Part shown: positions 26,020-36,793 of the stretch, piece by piece
Layout: each line of letters opens with the position of its first letter
Numbering within the stretch: the first letter of the stretch is position 1
Origin: an uncultured Lachnospiraceae bacterium
GTDB taxonomy: Bacteria > Bacillota > Clostridia > Lachnospirales > Lachnospiraceae
Length of the DNA stretch: 64,000 nucleotides
Direction of reading: 5' to 3'
Assembly (NCBI GenBank): GCA_947591155.1
Contig: CANQDA010000023.1
Coordinates: forward strand, 1-64,000
Notes under the pieces: model-generated
What the model saw: only the letters and a program-made list of their open reading frames with translations
What the model was told of the DNA's origin: nothing
The model's database searches: none
Translations under genes and position numbers: made by a program

Positions 26020-26836
26020 GAAGTTTCGCTAAAAACTTCTCTTCCTCCTCAGTCAGCCCGCCGCCAAGCGTGCAGTCCGACACGTCTGTGTCATTCATCA
26101 TCTCCCCACCGTCCAGCAGGCTCTGCAGAAACTTCCGATCCTTCTTGTCAAGCTCCACAGACGTCAGAAGCTCCGGACGGTTCTTCAGCGTGCGCAGCAG
26201 CGACTGGTCACGCCGCCAGCGGTCCACATTTCCGTGATGTCCGGACAGCAGCACGGGCGGTACCTGTTTTCCTCTCCACTCCTCCGGTCTGCTGTACTGC
26301 GGGTACTCCAGAAGTCCGTCCTGAAAGCTCTCATACTGCCCGGATTCCTGATTGCTCAGCACGCCCGGCACCATACGGGCGATGGCGTCCATCATCACCA
26401 TCGCCGGAAGTTCGCCCCCGGTCAGCACATAATCCCCGATCGAGACCTGATCCGTCACGATCTCCTCGATCACGCGCTCGTCGACCCCCTCGTAGTGCCC
26501 GCACAGAAAGATCAGCTCCTCCTCCCGCGCGAGCTCCTCGGCCATATGCTGGTCGAACACGCGCCCCTGCGGCGTGAGGTAGACGACACGCGGCTGCTTC
26601 CCGAGCCGCCGCACCAGATCCTCGTACGCCCGGCAGATCGGCTCCGCCTGCATCACCATGCCGGCGCCCCCGCCGTAGGGATAGTCGTCGATCCTTCCGT
26701 TCCCGCTCAGCGAATAATCCCGGATATTCACCGTCTCAAGCGAGAGAGAACCGCCCGCGATCGCGCGTCCCGTAATGCTCGTATTCATCCCGTTCTCGAT
26801 CATCTCCGGGAACAGTGTCAGCACGTAATAGTTCAT
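26009..26836 (-). CDS. trmD: tRNA (guanine37-N1)-methyltransferase
   Basis: TrmD methylates G37 of tRNAs using S-adenosylmethionine. The trefoil-knot region [23 protein letters not shown] and [14 protein letters not shown] are present. I place the start at 26836 ([12 protein letters not shown]), which overlaps the rimM stop by 4 bp (ATGA), the usual coupling. The upstream in-frame extension is rimM read in another frame. The protein has 275 residues, slightly long at the C-terminus. Confidence 0.96.
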   Translation of the reverse strand: MNYYVLTLFPEMIENGMNTSITGRAIAGGSLSLETVNIRDYSLSGNGRIDDYPYGGGAGMVMQAEPICRAYEDLVRRLGKQPRVVYLTPQGRVFDQHMAEELAREEELIFLCGHYEGVDERVIEEIVTDQVSIGDYVLTGGELPAMVMMDAIARMVPGVLSNQESGQYESFQDGLLEYPQYSRPEEWRGKQVPPVLLSGHHGNVDRWRRDQSLLRTLKNRPELLTSVELDKKDRKFLQSLLDGGEMMNDTDVSDCTLGGGLTEEEEKFLAKLLAI

Positions 26837-27342
26837 TCGAGCAGTCCCTCCAGCAGATGCACCTTCATCCGTCCGCCTTCCACGTCCACGTCGAGAACGC
26901 ACTGCCGGATCGCCGGGATCAGCACATCCTTTTCGTTCTCCATCTTCACCACATATACGTCGTTCGCCCCGGTCTGCAGCACGTCCGTCAGCTCTCCGAG
27001 ACAAGTATCGTCTTCCTCGTACACCTTCATCCCGATCAGGTCGGCGATGAAGTACTCATCCTTTTCCAGCCGGACCGCGTTCGCGCGCGTCACGTACAGG
27101 CTTTTCCCCTTGTATGGCTGGATATCCTCGATCTTATCGTAGCCGCGGAATTTTAGGATCACCATCTGCTTGAAAAATTTCACTCCGGCGATCTCGAGCT
27201 CCCGCATTTCCTTTCCGGTATCGAGCAGGACGCTCTTCAGTTTTTTGAAGCGCTTCGGATCGTCGGTCGTCGGATAGACCTTCACCTCGCCCGCGATACC
27301 GTGTGTGGACGAGATCACGCCCACCTGAAACATATCCTCCAT
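26833..27342 (-). CDS. rimM: 16S rRNA processing protein RimM
   Basis: This 169-residue 30S assembly factor has an N-terminal RimM domain ([20 protein letters not shown]) and a C-terminal PRC barrel ([24 protein letters not shown]). I chose the ATG at 27342, preceded by GGAGGG. The frame is open another 48 codons upstream but without family similarity. It is coupled to trmD. Confidence 0.94.
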   Translation of the reverse strand: MEDMFQVGVISSTHGIAGEVKVYPTTDDPKRFKKLKSVLLDTGKEMRELEIAGVKFFKQMVILKFRGYDKIEDIQPYKGKSLYVTRANAVRLEKDEYFIADLIGMKVYEEDDTCLGELTDVLQTGANDVYVVKMENEKDVLIPAIRQCVLDVDVEGGRMKVHLLEGLLE

Positions 27343-27514
27343 GTACCCTCCGAATAAAAGTGAATCCCTATCATCAGATTCGGTATAAAGTTCAGGGCTG
27401 TCCTGCGACAGCCCCCTGACTTCATTTTGAACTTCATTTGAGATACCACGGGTTTCTCCGCGCTGCGTGCTTCCAAAATCCTGCAAGCATTTGAAATCCG
27501 CCCTATCGGGTATC

Positions 27515-27742
27515 TTACATGATATCCACTACTACTTTCTTATCCTCTCTGGATGCCGCGGCTTTCACCACCGAGCGGATCGCTTTCGCGATCCTGCCCT
27601 GCTTGCCGATCACCTTGCCCATATCAGATGGTGCGACCTTCAGCTCCAGCACGAGTGTCTTGCCACTCTGCTTTTCAGTAACCACTACCTCGTCCGGATG
27701 CTCCACCAGAGATTTCGCAATCACTTCTACTAACTCTTTCAT
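27515..27742 (-). CDS. khpA: KH-domain RNA-binding protein KhpA (YlqC)
   Basis: This 75-residue protein is a single KH domain with the motif [19 protein letters not shown]. KhpA binds RNA, usually with KhpB, and affects cell division and small-RNA functions in Firmicutes. The position between rpsP and rimM is the standard one. Confidence 0.95.
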   Translation of the reverse strand: MKELVEVIAKSLVEHPDEVVVTEKQSGKTLVLELKVAPSDMGKVIGKQGRIAKAIRSVVKAAASREDKKVVVDIM

Positions 27743-27799
27743 TTTCGCTCACCTCTGTATGCTACTGTTCACTCCGCGGACTGAACGGCAACCTCAGTC

Positions 27800-28045
27800 T
27801 TATTTCTCGATACCGGCAATCTTGAAAAGCTTACCGACTACCTCGGTCGGCTGAGCCCCGTTCGCAAGCCACTTCTTCGCGAGCTCCTCATTGATCTTGA
27901 ACTCGCTCGGATCAGCGTTCGGATTGTAGGTGCCGATCTCCTCGATGCATCTGCCGTCTCTCGGAGACCTGGAATCCGCTACAACGATTCTATAGAAAGG
28001 AGCTTTCTTCTTTCCCATTCTTCTCAGTCTGATCTTTACCGCCAT
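27800..28045 (-). CDS. rpsP: Ribosomal protein S16
   Basis: This 81-residue 30S protein is recognised from [22 protein letters not shown] and the [14 protein letters not shown] stretch. The ATG at 28045 sits 8 nt after GGAGG; a GTG three codons earlier lies too close to that site. It follows ffh in the usual order. Confidence 0.97.
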   Translation of the reverse strand: MAVKIRLRRMGKKKAPFYRIVVADSRSPRDGRCIEEIGTYNPNADPSEFKINEELAKKWLANGAQPTEVVGKLFKIAGIEK

Positions 28046-28147
28046 CTCTTTCACCTCCTTAGCGTAATCTCTTATGATGTAAGTGTCTGATACTCACATA
28101 CGGATTGCTTCGTGCCTCACACTGCGCGATCCTGCATCATAATTATG

Positions 28148-29494
28148 TTAAAAGGGAAGTTTGAACTTGCCTCTTTTACCCATCTTGCCTCCGAGCAGAC
28201 CGGAGTACTGCTTCATCATCTTCCTGCCCTGCTCGAACTGCTTCACCAGCTTGTTGACCTCGCTGATATCGACGCCCGCGCCGTCCGCGATCCTTCGCTT
28301 GCGCGACGGATTCAGGAGGTCCGGGTCCGAACGCTCCTGCGGCGTCATAGAGAGGATGATCGACTCGACTTGCTTCATCTTGCTCTCGTCGATCGCGTCC
28401 TCGAGCTGCTTCATCTGTCCGCCGATACCCGGCAGCATGCTGATGATGCTGGACAGACCTCCCATATTCTTCATCTGGTTCATGCTCTCCAGATAATCGT
28501 CGAAGCCGAATTGCGCCTTGCGGAGCTTCTGCTCCATCGACTTCGCCTTCTCCTCGTCGATGTTCTCCTGCGCTTTCTCGATCAGGGAGAGCACATCGCC
28601 CATGCCGAGGATGCGCGACGCCATGCGGTCCGGGTAAAACTGCTCCAGATCGGAGAGCTTCTCGCCCATGCCCGCGTAGAGGATCGGCTTGCCGCAGGTC
28701 GCCTTGATGGAAAGCGCCGCGCCGCCCCTCGTGTCGCCGTCGAGCTTCGTCACGATCACACCGTCGATCCCGATCTTCTCCTCGAACATCGAGGCGACGT
28801 TCACCGCGTCCTGACCGGTCATCGCGTCCACCACGAGCACCGTCTGGTCTACATTTACGGTCCGCTTGATCTCCTGCAGCTCCTGCATCATATCCTCATC
28901 GATGTGGAGACGGCCCGCCGTGTCGAGCATCACGGTGTTGATCCCGTGCACCTTCGCGTAGTCCACCGACTGTCTGGCGATCTCCACCGGGCTGATCTTG
29001 TCTCCGAGGGAGAAGACCTCGACGCCCTGCTTCTCGCCATTGATCTCAAGCTGTTTGATCGCCGCCGGCCGATACACATCGCAAGCCACCAGCAGAGGCT
29101 TGCGCCCCTTCGCCTTGAACTTCCCTGCGAGCTTTGCCGCCGTCGTCGTCTTGCCCGCGCCCTGCAGACCCGCCATCATGATGACCGTCACTTCAGAACC
29201 GGGCTTCAGCGCAATCTCCGTCGTCTCGGAACCCATCAGCGATACCAGCTCGTCGTTGACGATCTTGATCACCATCTGCCCCGGATTCAGTCCGTTCATC
29301 ACATCCTGTCCGACCGCCTTCTCCTGTACCGCGTTTATGAACTGCTTCACAACCTTGAAGCTGACGTCCGCCTCCAGAAGCGCCATCTTGACCTCGCGCA
29401 ACGCCGTCTTGACGTCCGCCTCGGTCAACCTGCCCTTGCTGCGCAGATTTTTAAACACATTCTGAAGCTTTTCCGATAAGCTCTCAAACGCCAT
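28148..29494 (-). CDS. ffh: Signal recognition particle protein Ffh
   Basis: This 448-residue SRP54-type GTPase has an N domain, then a G domain with GLQGAGKTTTAAKLAG near residue 107, DTAGRLHID and TKLDGDTRGG. A methionine-rich C-terminal M domain binds SRP RNA and signal peptides. It acts with FtsY (32277-33209) to target nascent membrane proteins. It is followed by rpsP and preceded by ylxM. Confidence 0.98.
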   Translation of the reverse strand: MAFESLSEKLQNVFKNLRSKGRLTEADVKTALREVKMALLEADVSFKVVKQFINAVQEKAVGQDVMNGLNPGQMVIKIVNDELVSLMGSETTEIALKPGSEVTVIMMAGLQGAGKTTTAAKLAGKFKAKGRKPLLVACDVYRPAAIKQLEINGEKQGVEVFSLGDKISPVEIARQSVDYAKVHGINTVMLDTAGRLHIDEDMMQELQEIKRTVNVDQTVLVVDAMTGQDAVNVASMFEEKIGIDGVIVTKLDGDTRGGAALSIKATCGKPILYAGMGEKLSDLEQFYPDRMASRILGMGDVLSLIEKAQENIDEEKAKSMEQKLRKAQFGFDDYLESMNQMKNMGGLSSIISMLPGIGGQMKQLEDAIDESKMKQVESIILSMTPQERSDPDLLNPSRKRRIADGAGVDISEVNKLVKQFEQGRKMMKQYSGLLGGKMGKRGKFKLPF

Positions 29495-29600
29495 ACAACA
29501 AAACTCCTCCGAACTCGTTCCCAGTCTCTCTTCTCACACTTTGCCGACGTTCTACAGTCAAACACGTCGCAACTGACAATCGAAAATCCTGTTTTCCGTT

Positions 29601-29945
29601 TCACAACTCTTCCAAAATCCGCTCCGAGATTTCGTACACCTGCTTCGCCAGCGCCTCGCGGCTGACCGCCTCACAGTTCGCGGATAACTCCTGGATCTGC
29701 TGCACATTCGCCCGTATATTCAGGAAGCGCTCCACCAGATGCAGTCTGGACTCATATTCCTCCAGAATGCGGTTGCACCGCTTCACGAGCTCGTGAATCC
29801 CCTGCCTGCTGACTCCGAACATCTCGGCCGCCTCCGAGTAGGACAGATCGTTCTGAACAACCTCCTCGTACACGCTCCTCTGGTGCTCTGTCAGCAGCTC
29901 CCCGTAGAAATCATACAGGAGGGACTGCTTCAAAACCTGATCCAT
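29601..29945 (-). CDS. ylxM: YlxM family DNA-binding protein (SRP-associated)
   Basis: This 114-residue protein has a helix-turn-helix of the sigma-70 region 4 type (LSYSEAAEMFGVSRQGIHELVKRC). YlxM is conserved immediately before ffh in Gram-positives. The start (MDQVLKQSLLYDFYGELL) is the ATG at 29945; the open frame upstream runs through a terminator and is not coding. Confidence 0.93.
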   Translation of the reverse strand: MDQVLKQSLLYDFYGELLTEHQRSVYEEVVQNDLSYSEAAEMFGVSRQGIHELVKRCNRILEEYESRLHLVERFLNIRANVQQIQELSANCEAVSREALAKQVYEISERILEEL

Positions 29946-29971
29946 GTCAATCACCTTGGCTATCATACAGG

Positions 29972-30010
29972 AAAAAAAGAGGGCTGTCAAGTACTTTCTG
30001 TTGACAGCCC
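29972..30010 (-). terminator. Terminator after the epimerase gene
   Basis: On the minus strand GGGCTGTCAA and TTGACAGCCC form a perfect 10-bp stem with a 10-nt loop, followed by TCTTTTTTT. It separates the smc-ftsY-ilvA-epimerase operon from ylxM-ffh. Confidence 0.92.
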
Positions 30011-30019
30011 TTCGTAATC

Positions 30020-31030
30020 TCAAATTTCTGCTTTCGCCCGCTCCAGCGCTGCGATCACGCGGTCGCACCAGGCGTCGAATTCCGGATCCTCAATCTGAAG
30101 CTCCGGATGCGCCAGGATGTGCTCGATCGCCATCCGAACGCCCTGCTCGAAATGGACGGTCGCCTTGAACTCCGGCACAGCCTTTTTCAGCTTGGATGTG
30201 TCGAAGACGACGGAACAGGACTTGTCCCCGGTCAGGCTCCCCGTGTAATCGTAATCGCTGACCGCCGCCAGAAACTCCGAGGATACGTGGTATGCCTTCA
30301 GCTCCACGCCCAGAACATTTGCGATCGTCTGATAGATCTGATCCCAGGTCAGCGTCTCGTCGGACATGATCTGAAACGCCTCCCCGATCGCGTGCGGATT
30401 TCCGATCAGGCCGCAGTATCCCAGCGCAAAATCCGTGTTGAACGTCATCGTCCACAGAGACGAGCCGTCACCGTGGATGATGACCGGCTTGCCGTCGAGC
30501 ATACGCCGGATCACCTGCCAGCTCCCATTCTTCCCGTGCACGCCCAGCGGCACGGAACGCTCGTCGTAGGTATGGCTCGGACGGACGATCGTCACCGGAA
30601 AACCGTTCTCCCGGTACATCTTCATGAGAAAATCCTCGCAGGCGATCTTATCCCGCGAATACTGCCAGTACGGATTCGCGAGCGCCGTCCCCTCGTTGAT
30701 GAGATACGAGCGGACGGGCTTGTGATAGGCCGACGCGGAACTGATGTAAATGTATTGCTTCGTCTTGTCTTTGAAAAGCCGGTAGTCTCTCTCCACCTGC
30801 TCAGGCACGAAACCGATAAACTCACAGACCGCGTCGAATTCCATGCCGGACAGCTTGCGCGCCGTCTCCTCCTCATCGCTGATGTCGGCGACGATCGTGT
30901 TCACATTCTCCGGCAGCTCCGCGCTGCGCGTCCCCCTATTCAAGAGATAAAGCTCTTCGCCGCGCTCGGCAAGCCTGCGCGTGATCGCCATGCTGATCGT
31001 GCCGGTACCGCCAATCATTAGTATTCTCAT
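30020..31030 (-). CDS. NAD-dependent epimerase/dehydratase family protein
   Basis: This 336-residue short-chain dehydrogenase/reductase of the extended type has the N-terminal nucleotide motif MRILMIGGTGTISMAI. A catalytic-type region follows (ISSASAYHKPV; then NPYWQYSRDK with Tyr-X3-Lys-like spacing). The substrate cannot be told; a nucleotide-sugar or isoflavone-reductase-like role is possible. The start at 31030 follows AAGGAGG. It lies 13 bp after ilvA and ends at a strong terminator. Confidence 0.82.
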   Translation of the reverse strand: MRILMIGGTGTISMAITRRLAERGEELYLLNRGTRSAELPENVNTIVADISDEEETARKLSGMEFDAVCEFIGFVPEQVERDYRLFKDKTKQYIYISSASAYHKPVRSYLINEGTALANPYWQYSRDKIACEDFLMKMYRENGFPVTIVRPSHTYDERSVPLGVHGKNGSWQVIRRMLDGKPVIIHGDGSSLWTMTFNTDFALGYCGLIGNPHAIGEAFQIMSDETLTWDQIYQTIANVLGVELKAYHVSSEFLAAVSDYDYTGSLTGDKSCSVVFDTSKLKKAVPEFKATVHFEQGVRMAIEHILAHPELQIEDPEFDAWCDRVIAALERAKAEI

Positions 31031-31043
31031 CCGTATCCCTCCT

Positions 31044-32255
31044 TTACAGATTCGCCACCTTAAAAGTCGGCTCATACCCGTGCTCGCGCAGCGCCCCAAT
31101 GATGCGCTCCTTGTGCTCGGTGCCGAACGCCTCCATCGTGATCGTGAGCTCCACGGCCGCGTTGCGGTTCGTGCTCACGAACTGGTTGTGGTCGAGCTTG
31201 ATGACGTTGCCCTGCTCCTGGGCAATGATCGTCGCCACGCGCACCAGTTCGCCCGGACGGTCCGGAAGCAGCACGGAGATCGTGAAGATACGGTCGCGCT
31301 GGATCAGGCCGTGCTGGACGACAGAAGCCATCGTAATGACGTCCATATTGCCGCCGGAAAGCACAGAGACCACCTTCTTGCCCTGCACATTCAAATGTTT
31401 GAGCGCCGCCACCGTGAGCAAACCGGAATTCTCGACGATCATTTTGTGGTTCTCGACCATGTCGAGGAATGCGACGATCAGCTCGTCGTCTTCCACCGTG
31501 ATGATCTCGTCGATGTTTTTCTGGATATACGGGAAAATGTTCGTGCCCGGAGTTTTGACCGCCGTGCCGTCCGCGATCGTGTTGACGCCCGGAAGCGTCA
31601 CGACCTTCCCCGCCTCCAGCGAAGCCTTCATGCACGCCGCGCCCGCAGGCTCCACGCCGATCACCTTGATCTTCGGATTCAATAATTTCGCCAGTGTCGA
31701 AACGCCGGTCGCGAGCCCGCCGCCACCGATCGGCACGAGAATATAATCCACAAGTGGAAGCTCCTTGACGATCTCCATCGCGATCGTGCCCTGTCCGGTC
31801 GCCACGGCCGGATCGTCGAACGGATGGATAAAGGTATAGCCGTTTTCCTCCGCAAGCCTGCAGGCGTGTTCATACGCCTCGTCGTAGACGTCGCCGTGCA
31901 GAACGACCTCCGCGCCATAGCTCTTCGTGCGGTTTACCTTCATGAGAGGAGTCGTCGCAGGCATCACGATGACTGCCTTGCAGCCGTACGCCTTCGCCGC
32001 ATAGGCGACGCCCTGCGCATGGTTCCCGGCCGAGGCCGTTATCAGGCCCTTCGCGCGCTCCTCGTCCGTCAGCGTACTGATCTTGTAGTATGCGCCGCGA
32101 ATCTTGTACGCCCCCGTCACCTGCATGTTCTCGGCCTTCAGATAGACCTTGTTCCCCGTCTGCGCACTGAAATACTCGCTGTACACAAGTTTCGTCTCCT
32201 GTATCACGCGCTTGACGCACTCCGAAGCTTCCTCAAAGGTATCCAATGTAAGCAT
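31044..32255 (-). CDS. ilvA: Threonine ammonia-lyase
   Basis: This 403-residue PLP enzyme deaminates threonine to 2-oxobutanoate. The PLP lysine is in GAYKIRGAYYKI, the glycine loop is VPIGGGGLATG, and a C-terminal ACT-like domain starts near residue 325 (FTISVLLPDRPGELVRV). The short regulatory domain is typical of the TdcB/catabolic-like clostridial form. It is placed between ftsY and an epimerase gene, with gaps of 21 and 13 bp, so it is probably part of the smc operon. Confidence 0.93.
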   Translation of the reverse strand: MLTLDTFEEASECVKRVIQETKLVYSEYFSAQTGNKVYLKAENMQVTGAYKIRGAYYKISTLTDEERAKGLITASAGNHAQGVAYAAKAYGCKAVIVMPATTPLMKVNRTKSYGAEVVLHGDVYDEAYEHACRLAEENGYTFIHPFDDPAVATGQGTIAMEIVKELPLVDYILVPIGGGGLATGVSTLAKLLNPKIKVIGVEPAGAACMKASLEAGKVVTLPGVNTIADGTAVKTPGTNIFPYIQKNIDEIITVEDDELIVAFLDMVENHKMIVENSGLLTVAALKHLNVQGKKVVSVLSGGNMDVITMASVVQHGLIQRDRIFTISVLLPDRPGELVRVATIIAQEQGNVIKLDHNQFVSTNRNAAVELTITMEAFGTEHKERIIGALREHGYEPTFKVANL

Positions 32256-32276
32256 ATAAATGTCCTCTTTTCATTT

Positions 32277-33209
32277 CTATTTCTCTGTCTGGTTGAACAG
32301 TGCGTTCACGAACGCGTCTGCGTCAAACTTCTGCAGGTCGTCAATCGACTCGCCGACTCCGATATACTTCACCGGGATGCCGAGCTCTGAGTGGATCGCG
32401 ACCGCGATGCCGCCCTTGGCCGTCCCGTCGAGTTTTGTGAGGATGATGCCCGTGATGTCGGCCACCTCTTTGAACTCGCGCGCCTGTGCGAGCGCATTCT
32501 GCCCCGTCGTGCCGTCCAGTACCACAAGCGTCTCACGGAACGCCTCCGGATATTCTCTCTCGATGATGCGGTTGATCTTCCCGAGTTCGCTCATCAGGTT
32601 CTTTTTGTTGTGCAACCGACCGGCCGTATCGCAGAGCAGGACGTCAGCGTTCCTCGCCTTAGCCGCCGCGATGGCGTCGTACACCACGGAAGCCGGGTCG
32701 GAACCCTCCTGTCCGCAGATGATCTCCACGTCCGCGCGATCCGCCCACTCTTTCAGCTGCTCGCCCGCAGCCGCGCGGAAGGTATCCGCCGCCGCCAACA
32801 CGACCTTCCTGCCCTGATCCTTCAGTTTGCCCGCAAGCTTTCCGACACTCGTCGTCTTGCCAACGCCGTTGACACCGATTACGAGAACGACAGACTTCCT
32901 GTTTTCAAACTCATACGCGGTTTCCCCGACGTTCATCTGGCTCTTGATGCTGTCGATCAAAAGCTGCTTGCACTCGGACGGCTCTTTGATGTTCTTCTCC
33001 TTGACCTTTTGCTTGAGATCATCGATAATGGAAGTCGTCGCATTGATCCCGATATCTCCCATGACAAGGATCTCCTCGATCTCGTCGTAGAAGTCGTCAT
33101 CGATGCTCGAAAACCCGCTGAAGATCGCGTCAATCCCCGAGACAATGTTGTCCCTTGTCTTCGCAAGTCCCTCTACCAGACGCTTAAAAAAGCCTTTCTT
33201 CTCCTCCAT
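32277..33209 (-). CDS. ftsY: Signal recognition particle receptor FtsY
   Basis: This 310-residue SRP-type GTPase has GVNGVGKTTSVGKLAG near residue 114, DTAGRLHNKK and TKLDGTAKGG. The N-terminal acidic A domain is nearly absent, as usual in Gram-positives. It docks Ffh-ribosome complexes at the membrane. It follows smc by 23 bp. Confidence 0.98.
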   Translation of the reverse strand: MEEKKGFFKRLVEGLAKTRDNIVSGIDAIFSGFSSIDDDFYDEIEEILVMGDIGINATTSIIDDLKQKVKEKNIKEPSECKQLLIDSIKSQMNVGETAYEFENRKSVVLVIGVNGVGKTTSVGKLAGKLKDQGRKVVLAAADTFRAAAGEQLKEWADRADVEIICGQEGSDPASVVYDAIAAAKARNADVLLCDTAGRLHNKKNLMSELGKINRIIEREYPEAFRETLVVLDGTTGQNALAQAREFKEVADITGIILTKLDGTAKGGIAVAIHSELGIPVKYIGVGESIDDLQKFDADAFVNALFNQTEK

Positions 33210-33232
33210 GCCGTCACACCTCCTGTCAGAAA

Positions 33233-36200
33233 TCAGTTCTCCAGATCACTCTCAACCAGATTCACGGACACCAGCGCAGAGACGCCCTTCTCCTGCATTG
33301 TAATACCGTACAGGCGATCCGCCGCGGTCATCGTGCCCCTTCTATGAGTTATAATAATAAATTGTGTATTCTTTGTCAACTTATGCAGGTAGCGCGCATA
33401 GCGTTCCACGTTGTTCTCATCCAGCGCCGCCTCGATCTCGTCAAGCAGGCAGAACGGCGACGGCTTGAGATTCTGGATCGCAAACAGCAGCGCAATCGCA
33501 GTCAGCGACTTCTCTCCGCCGGAGAGCTGCATCATATTCTGCAGCTTCTTCCCGGGCGGCTGCGCGATGATGCGGATTCCCGCCTCCAGGACGTCCTCAT
33601 CCTCGACCAGCTCAAGAGAGCCGCGTCCTCCGCCGAACAGTTCCTTAAACGCCTTGTCGAACTCCGTCTGTATCTTCGCGAACTGCTCCTTGAACTGAGC
33701 GCGCATCCCGCTGTCCAGCTCCTCAATGATCTTTAGCAGCGCTTCCTCCGCCTTCAACAGATCCTCGTGCTGCGTCGAGAGGAACTCATGGCGCTCTGAA
33801 AGTTCCTTGTAATCCTCGATCGCGTTGACGTTGACGCTGCCGAGCGCTTTGATCTCATTCTTCAGTGTGGAGATACTCTTCTTGAGCGCAGACGCGCTCT
33901 TCTGCTCCTGTGTCCCGAGCTCCTTCGCCGCCCCGTAAGTCAGGCCGTACTCCTCCCACATATAGTTGACCTGAGTCTCCTTCTGGCCTTCTGTCTTCTC
34001 GATCTGTGCGTTCAGGCGGAAATTCTCCCGATCCAGCAGGCTGATGCGCTCTGACTGCTCTTCGCGTGTATCAAAGAATTTTTTGTGCAGCGCGCCCATC
34101 TCTTTCTTCTTCGCCTGAAGCTCTGCGATCTCATTCTGAAGCTCCTGCTCGGAGACATCGGACTGCGCAAGAGTCTCCTCGATCGCCGCGATCTGGGATT
34201 TCTTCTCCTCCACGCTTCTCGCGGTATCCGCGATCTCCTCCTGATAACCGGCGCTCTCCTCGGCAAGCTGCTCCTTCTGTCCCCGGATGCGGGACAGATC
34301 CTGGCCGATAAAGCTCTCCTGCTGTGAGAGCTGCGCGTGTCTTAAGCGAACCTCCTCCGTCGCGGCAAGCTTCTCCCGGTGTTCCGCGCGCTTAAGCTCC
34401 AGCTCCTCCTGCCACTTTGTGATCTTCTCTTCCGTATCCTTTTCGGTCTGCTCGGATTCGACCAGCTCCTGCTGCTCCTTCGCGTTGCTGTCCCGGATCT
34501 CCTTTGCCTGACGATCGATCTCGCCGGACTCATCCTGCACGCGCTCATAGTCCTGTCTGGCAGCCCCGCCCTTCTCGTCGATCTCATCCAGTCTCATCTT
34601 CGCGGTGTTCTGCGCAAGATATTCCTCCTGCAGCGCGTCGCGCAGACGCACGATCTCATCGCGCAGCTCGTTGCGCGCCGAACGGCTCTCGTCGATCTGC
34701 GCCTGAAGCTCGAGAAGCATTTCCTGACGTCTCTGCACCTGGGTCTCCAGCTCCTCGATCTCGCGTCTTCTTCCGAGCAGGTTGCTGGAATTCTTAAACG
34801 CGCCGCCCGACATGGATCCGCCCGGACTCAAAAGCTCCCCGTCCACTGTCACGATGCGAAGGGAATGCCGATATTTTCTTGCCAGTGCGATCGCCTGATC
34901 AATGTGGTCCACGACCACCGTTCTCCCGAGCAGATGACGCACCAGTTCGTCGTATCTGCCCTCCGCTTCCACCAGTTCAGAGGCCAGTCCGATCACGCCC
35001 TTTTCCTTCAGCGCCTGCGGGGTGGAAAACTCATTCTTCGCCGTGATCCCGGAGAGCGGCAGGAACGTCGCCCTTCCGAATTTATTCTTCTTTAAAAACT
35101 CAATCTGACGCTTGGCCGTCTCCTCCGTATCCGTCACGATATTCTGGATGTTTCCGCCGAGCGCCGTCTCGATCGCGACCTCATACTTCTTCCCGACCTT
35201 GATGAGATCCGCCACCACACCAAGAATCCCCGGATTCTTCTCCTTCTGTTCCATCACGCGGCGAATGCTGTTCCCATAGCCGTCGTAGCGCTCTGCAATG
35301 TTCTTCAGCGATTCCAGACGCGAGGATTCCCTGTGGAACTCCGTCTGCTCTGTCTCGATCTGACGGTTGTACTCCTGAAGCTGCTGCTGGAAGACCGTGA
35401 GGCGCTCATTCGCCTCCTCGCTCTTCGCCGTCAGCTCCCGGATCCGCAGCTCGATCTCCTCATATTCCTGCGCCACATCCTGCCGGATCTCATCCTGTTC
35501 CGCCTTCTCGCTTTTCAGCCGCAGCGCCTCCTGCGAGAGCTGCGCCTTGCGGATCTGCGTCTGCTCCAGCATCGTATCGTAGCGCTGAATGCGCGCCTTC
35601 ACGGACGCACGCTGATTCAGAAGTTCTATGATTTCGCTCTTGCCCTGCTCGATCTGCTGCTCCAGACGCTGTATTTCTTCCTGTATGGCCTGCGCTGCCG
35701 TCTCCGCCTGTTCCTCCTCTGAGACAACAGCAGAAAGCTGCCCGCGCAGATTCTCAAGCTTGTCCGAGGCTTCCTTTTCCTGCTCGGAATATTCTTCCAG
35801 CTGCTGCGCGATCGCGGAGATCCTCGTCTGCAGATGCTCGTCGCTCGTGCGCGCCGTGTTGATCTGCTCGTTCAAAAGGTCGATCTGATTCTTAAACTGC
35901 TGCCTGCGCAGCTGCCCCTGGGAGACAGTCTCCCGCTTCTCCAGAAGGGCCGCGTCCAGCTGCTCGATCTCTGCTTCCTGTTGTTCGTAATCCTGCCTTG
36001 TCTTCTCGTACTCCGCGCGCGCTTCCTCAAGCTGAGCTTCGGCAAGCTTCTGCTTCTCGCCCAGCTCTTCGAGGTCTTTTCGGATCCGCTCAAATTCGAG
36101 CAGGAAAAGGCCGACGTCGCACGCCTTGAGCTCATCCCTCTTCTGCAGATAGATCTTCGCGGTCTCCGCCTGTTTTTCAAGCGGACCCAGCTGTCTCGTC

Positions 36201-36793
36201 AGCTCCGCGAGTATATCGTTGACGCGGACCAGATTCTGCCGCTCCGCTTCGAGCTTCTTCTGCGCCGCATTTTTTCTACGCTTGAATTTAACGATGCCGG
36301 CGGCCTCGTCAAAGAGCTCCCTGCGATCCTCCGGCTTCCCGCTTAAGATCTTGTCGATCTGGCCCTGTCCGATGATCGAATAACCCTCCTTGCCGATGCC
36401 GGTGTCGTAAAACATCTCATTAATGTCCCGCAGGCGCACCTGCGTCCCATTGAGCAGATATTCGCTCTCGCCGGATCGATAGACACGCCGCGTCACCGTC
36501 ACCTCATCGTAGGAGACCGCGAGCTGATGATCCGCATTGTCGAGCGTGATCGACACCGCCGCGTAGCCGAGCGGCTTGCGCGTCTCGGTCCCGGAGAAGA
36601 TCACATCCTGCATGCTCGCTCCGCGCAGCTGCTTCGCGCTCTGCTCACCGAGCACCCAGCGCACCGCGTCCGCCACATTGCTCTTTCCGCTTCCGTTCGG
36701 ACCCACAATCGCCGTGATCCCGTTGTGAAACTGAAACAGTATCTTGTTTGCGAATGACTTAAAACCCTGTACTTCAATGCTCTTCAGATACAT
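33233..36793 (-). CDS. smc: Chromosome partition protein SMC
   Basis: This 1186-residue protein has an N-terminal Walker [17 protein letters not shown], two long coiled coils, a hinge around residues 515-660 and a C-terminal signature [17 protein letters not shown] with the Walker [16 protein letters not shown] dimers organise and separate chromosomes with ScpA and ScpB. Its start lies within the last 20 bp of rnc, and ftsY follows. Confidence 0.98.
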   Translation of the reverse strand: MYLKSIEVQGFKSFANKILFQFHNGITAIVGPNGSGKSNVADAVRWVLGEQSAKQLRGASMQDVIFSGTETRKPLGYAAVSITLDNADHQLAVSYDEVTVTRRVYRSGESEYLLNGTQVRLRDINEMFYDTGIGKEGYSIIGQGQIDKILSGKPEDRRELFDEAAGIVKFKRRKNAAQKKLEAERQNLVRVNDILAELTRQLGPLEKQAETAKIYLQKRDELKACDVGLFLLEFERIRKDLEELGEKQKLAEAQLEEARAEYEKTRQDYEQQEAEIEQLDAALLEKRETVSQGQLRRQQFKNQIDLLNEQINTARTSDEHLQTRISAIAQQLEEYSEQEKEASDKLENLRGQLSAVVSEEEQAETAAQAIQEEIQRLEQQIEQGKSEIIELLNQRASVKARIQRYDTMLEQTQIRKAQLSQEALRLKSEKAEQDEIRQDVAQEYEEIELRIRELTAKSEEANERLTVFQQQLQEYNRQIETEQTEFHRESSRLESLKNIAERYDGYGNSIRRVMEQKEKNPGILGVVADLIKVGKKYEVAIETALGGNIQNIVTDTEETAKRQIEFLKKNKFGRATFLPLSGITAKNEFSTPQALKEKGVIGLASELVEAEGRYDELVRHLLGRTVVVDHIDQAIALARKYRHSLRIVTVDGELLSPGGSMSGGAFKNSSNLLGRRREIEELETQVQRRQEMLLELQAQIDESRSARNELRDEIVRLRDALQEEYLAQNTAKMRLDEIDEKGGAARQDYERVQDESGEIDRQAKEIRDSNAKEQQELVESEQTEKDTEEKITKWQEELELKRAEHREKLAATEEVRLRHAQLSQQESFIGQDLSRIRGQKEQLAEESAGYQEEIADTARSVEEKKSQIAAIEETLAQSDVSEQELQNEIAELQAKKKEMGALHKKFFDTREEQSERISLLDRENFRLNAQIEKTEGQKETQVNYMWEEYGLTYGAAKELGTQEQKSASALKKSISTLKNEIKALGSVNVNAIEDYKELSERHEFLSTQHEDLLKAEEALLKIIEELDSGMRAQFKEQFAKIQTEFDKAFKELFGGGRGSLELVEDEDVLEAGIRIIAQPPGKKLQNMMQLSGGEKSLTAIALLFAIQNLKPSPFCLLDEIEAALDENNVERYARYLHKLTKNTQFIIITHRRGTMTAADRLYGITMQEKGVSALVSVNLVESDLEN

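Noticed and set aside
26837..27004. N-terminal extension of trmD
   Set aside because: The extra 56 codons are rimM read in another frame; the conserved TrmD start and the ATGA overlap fix the start at 26836.
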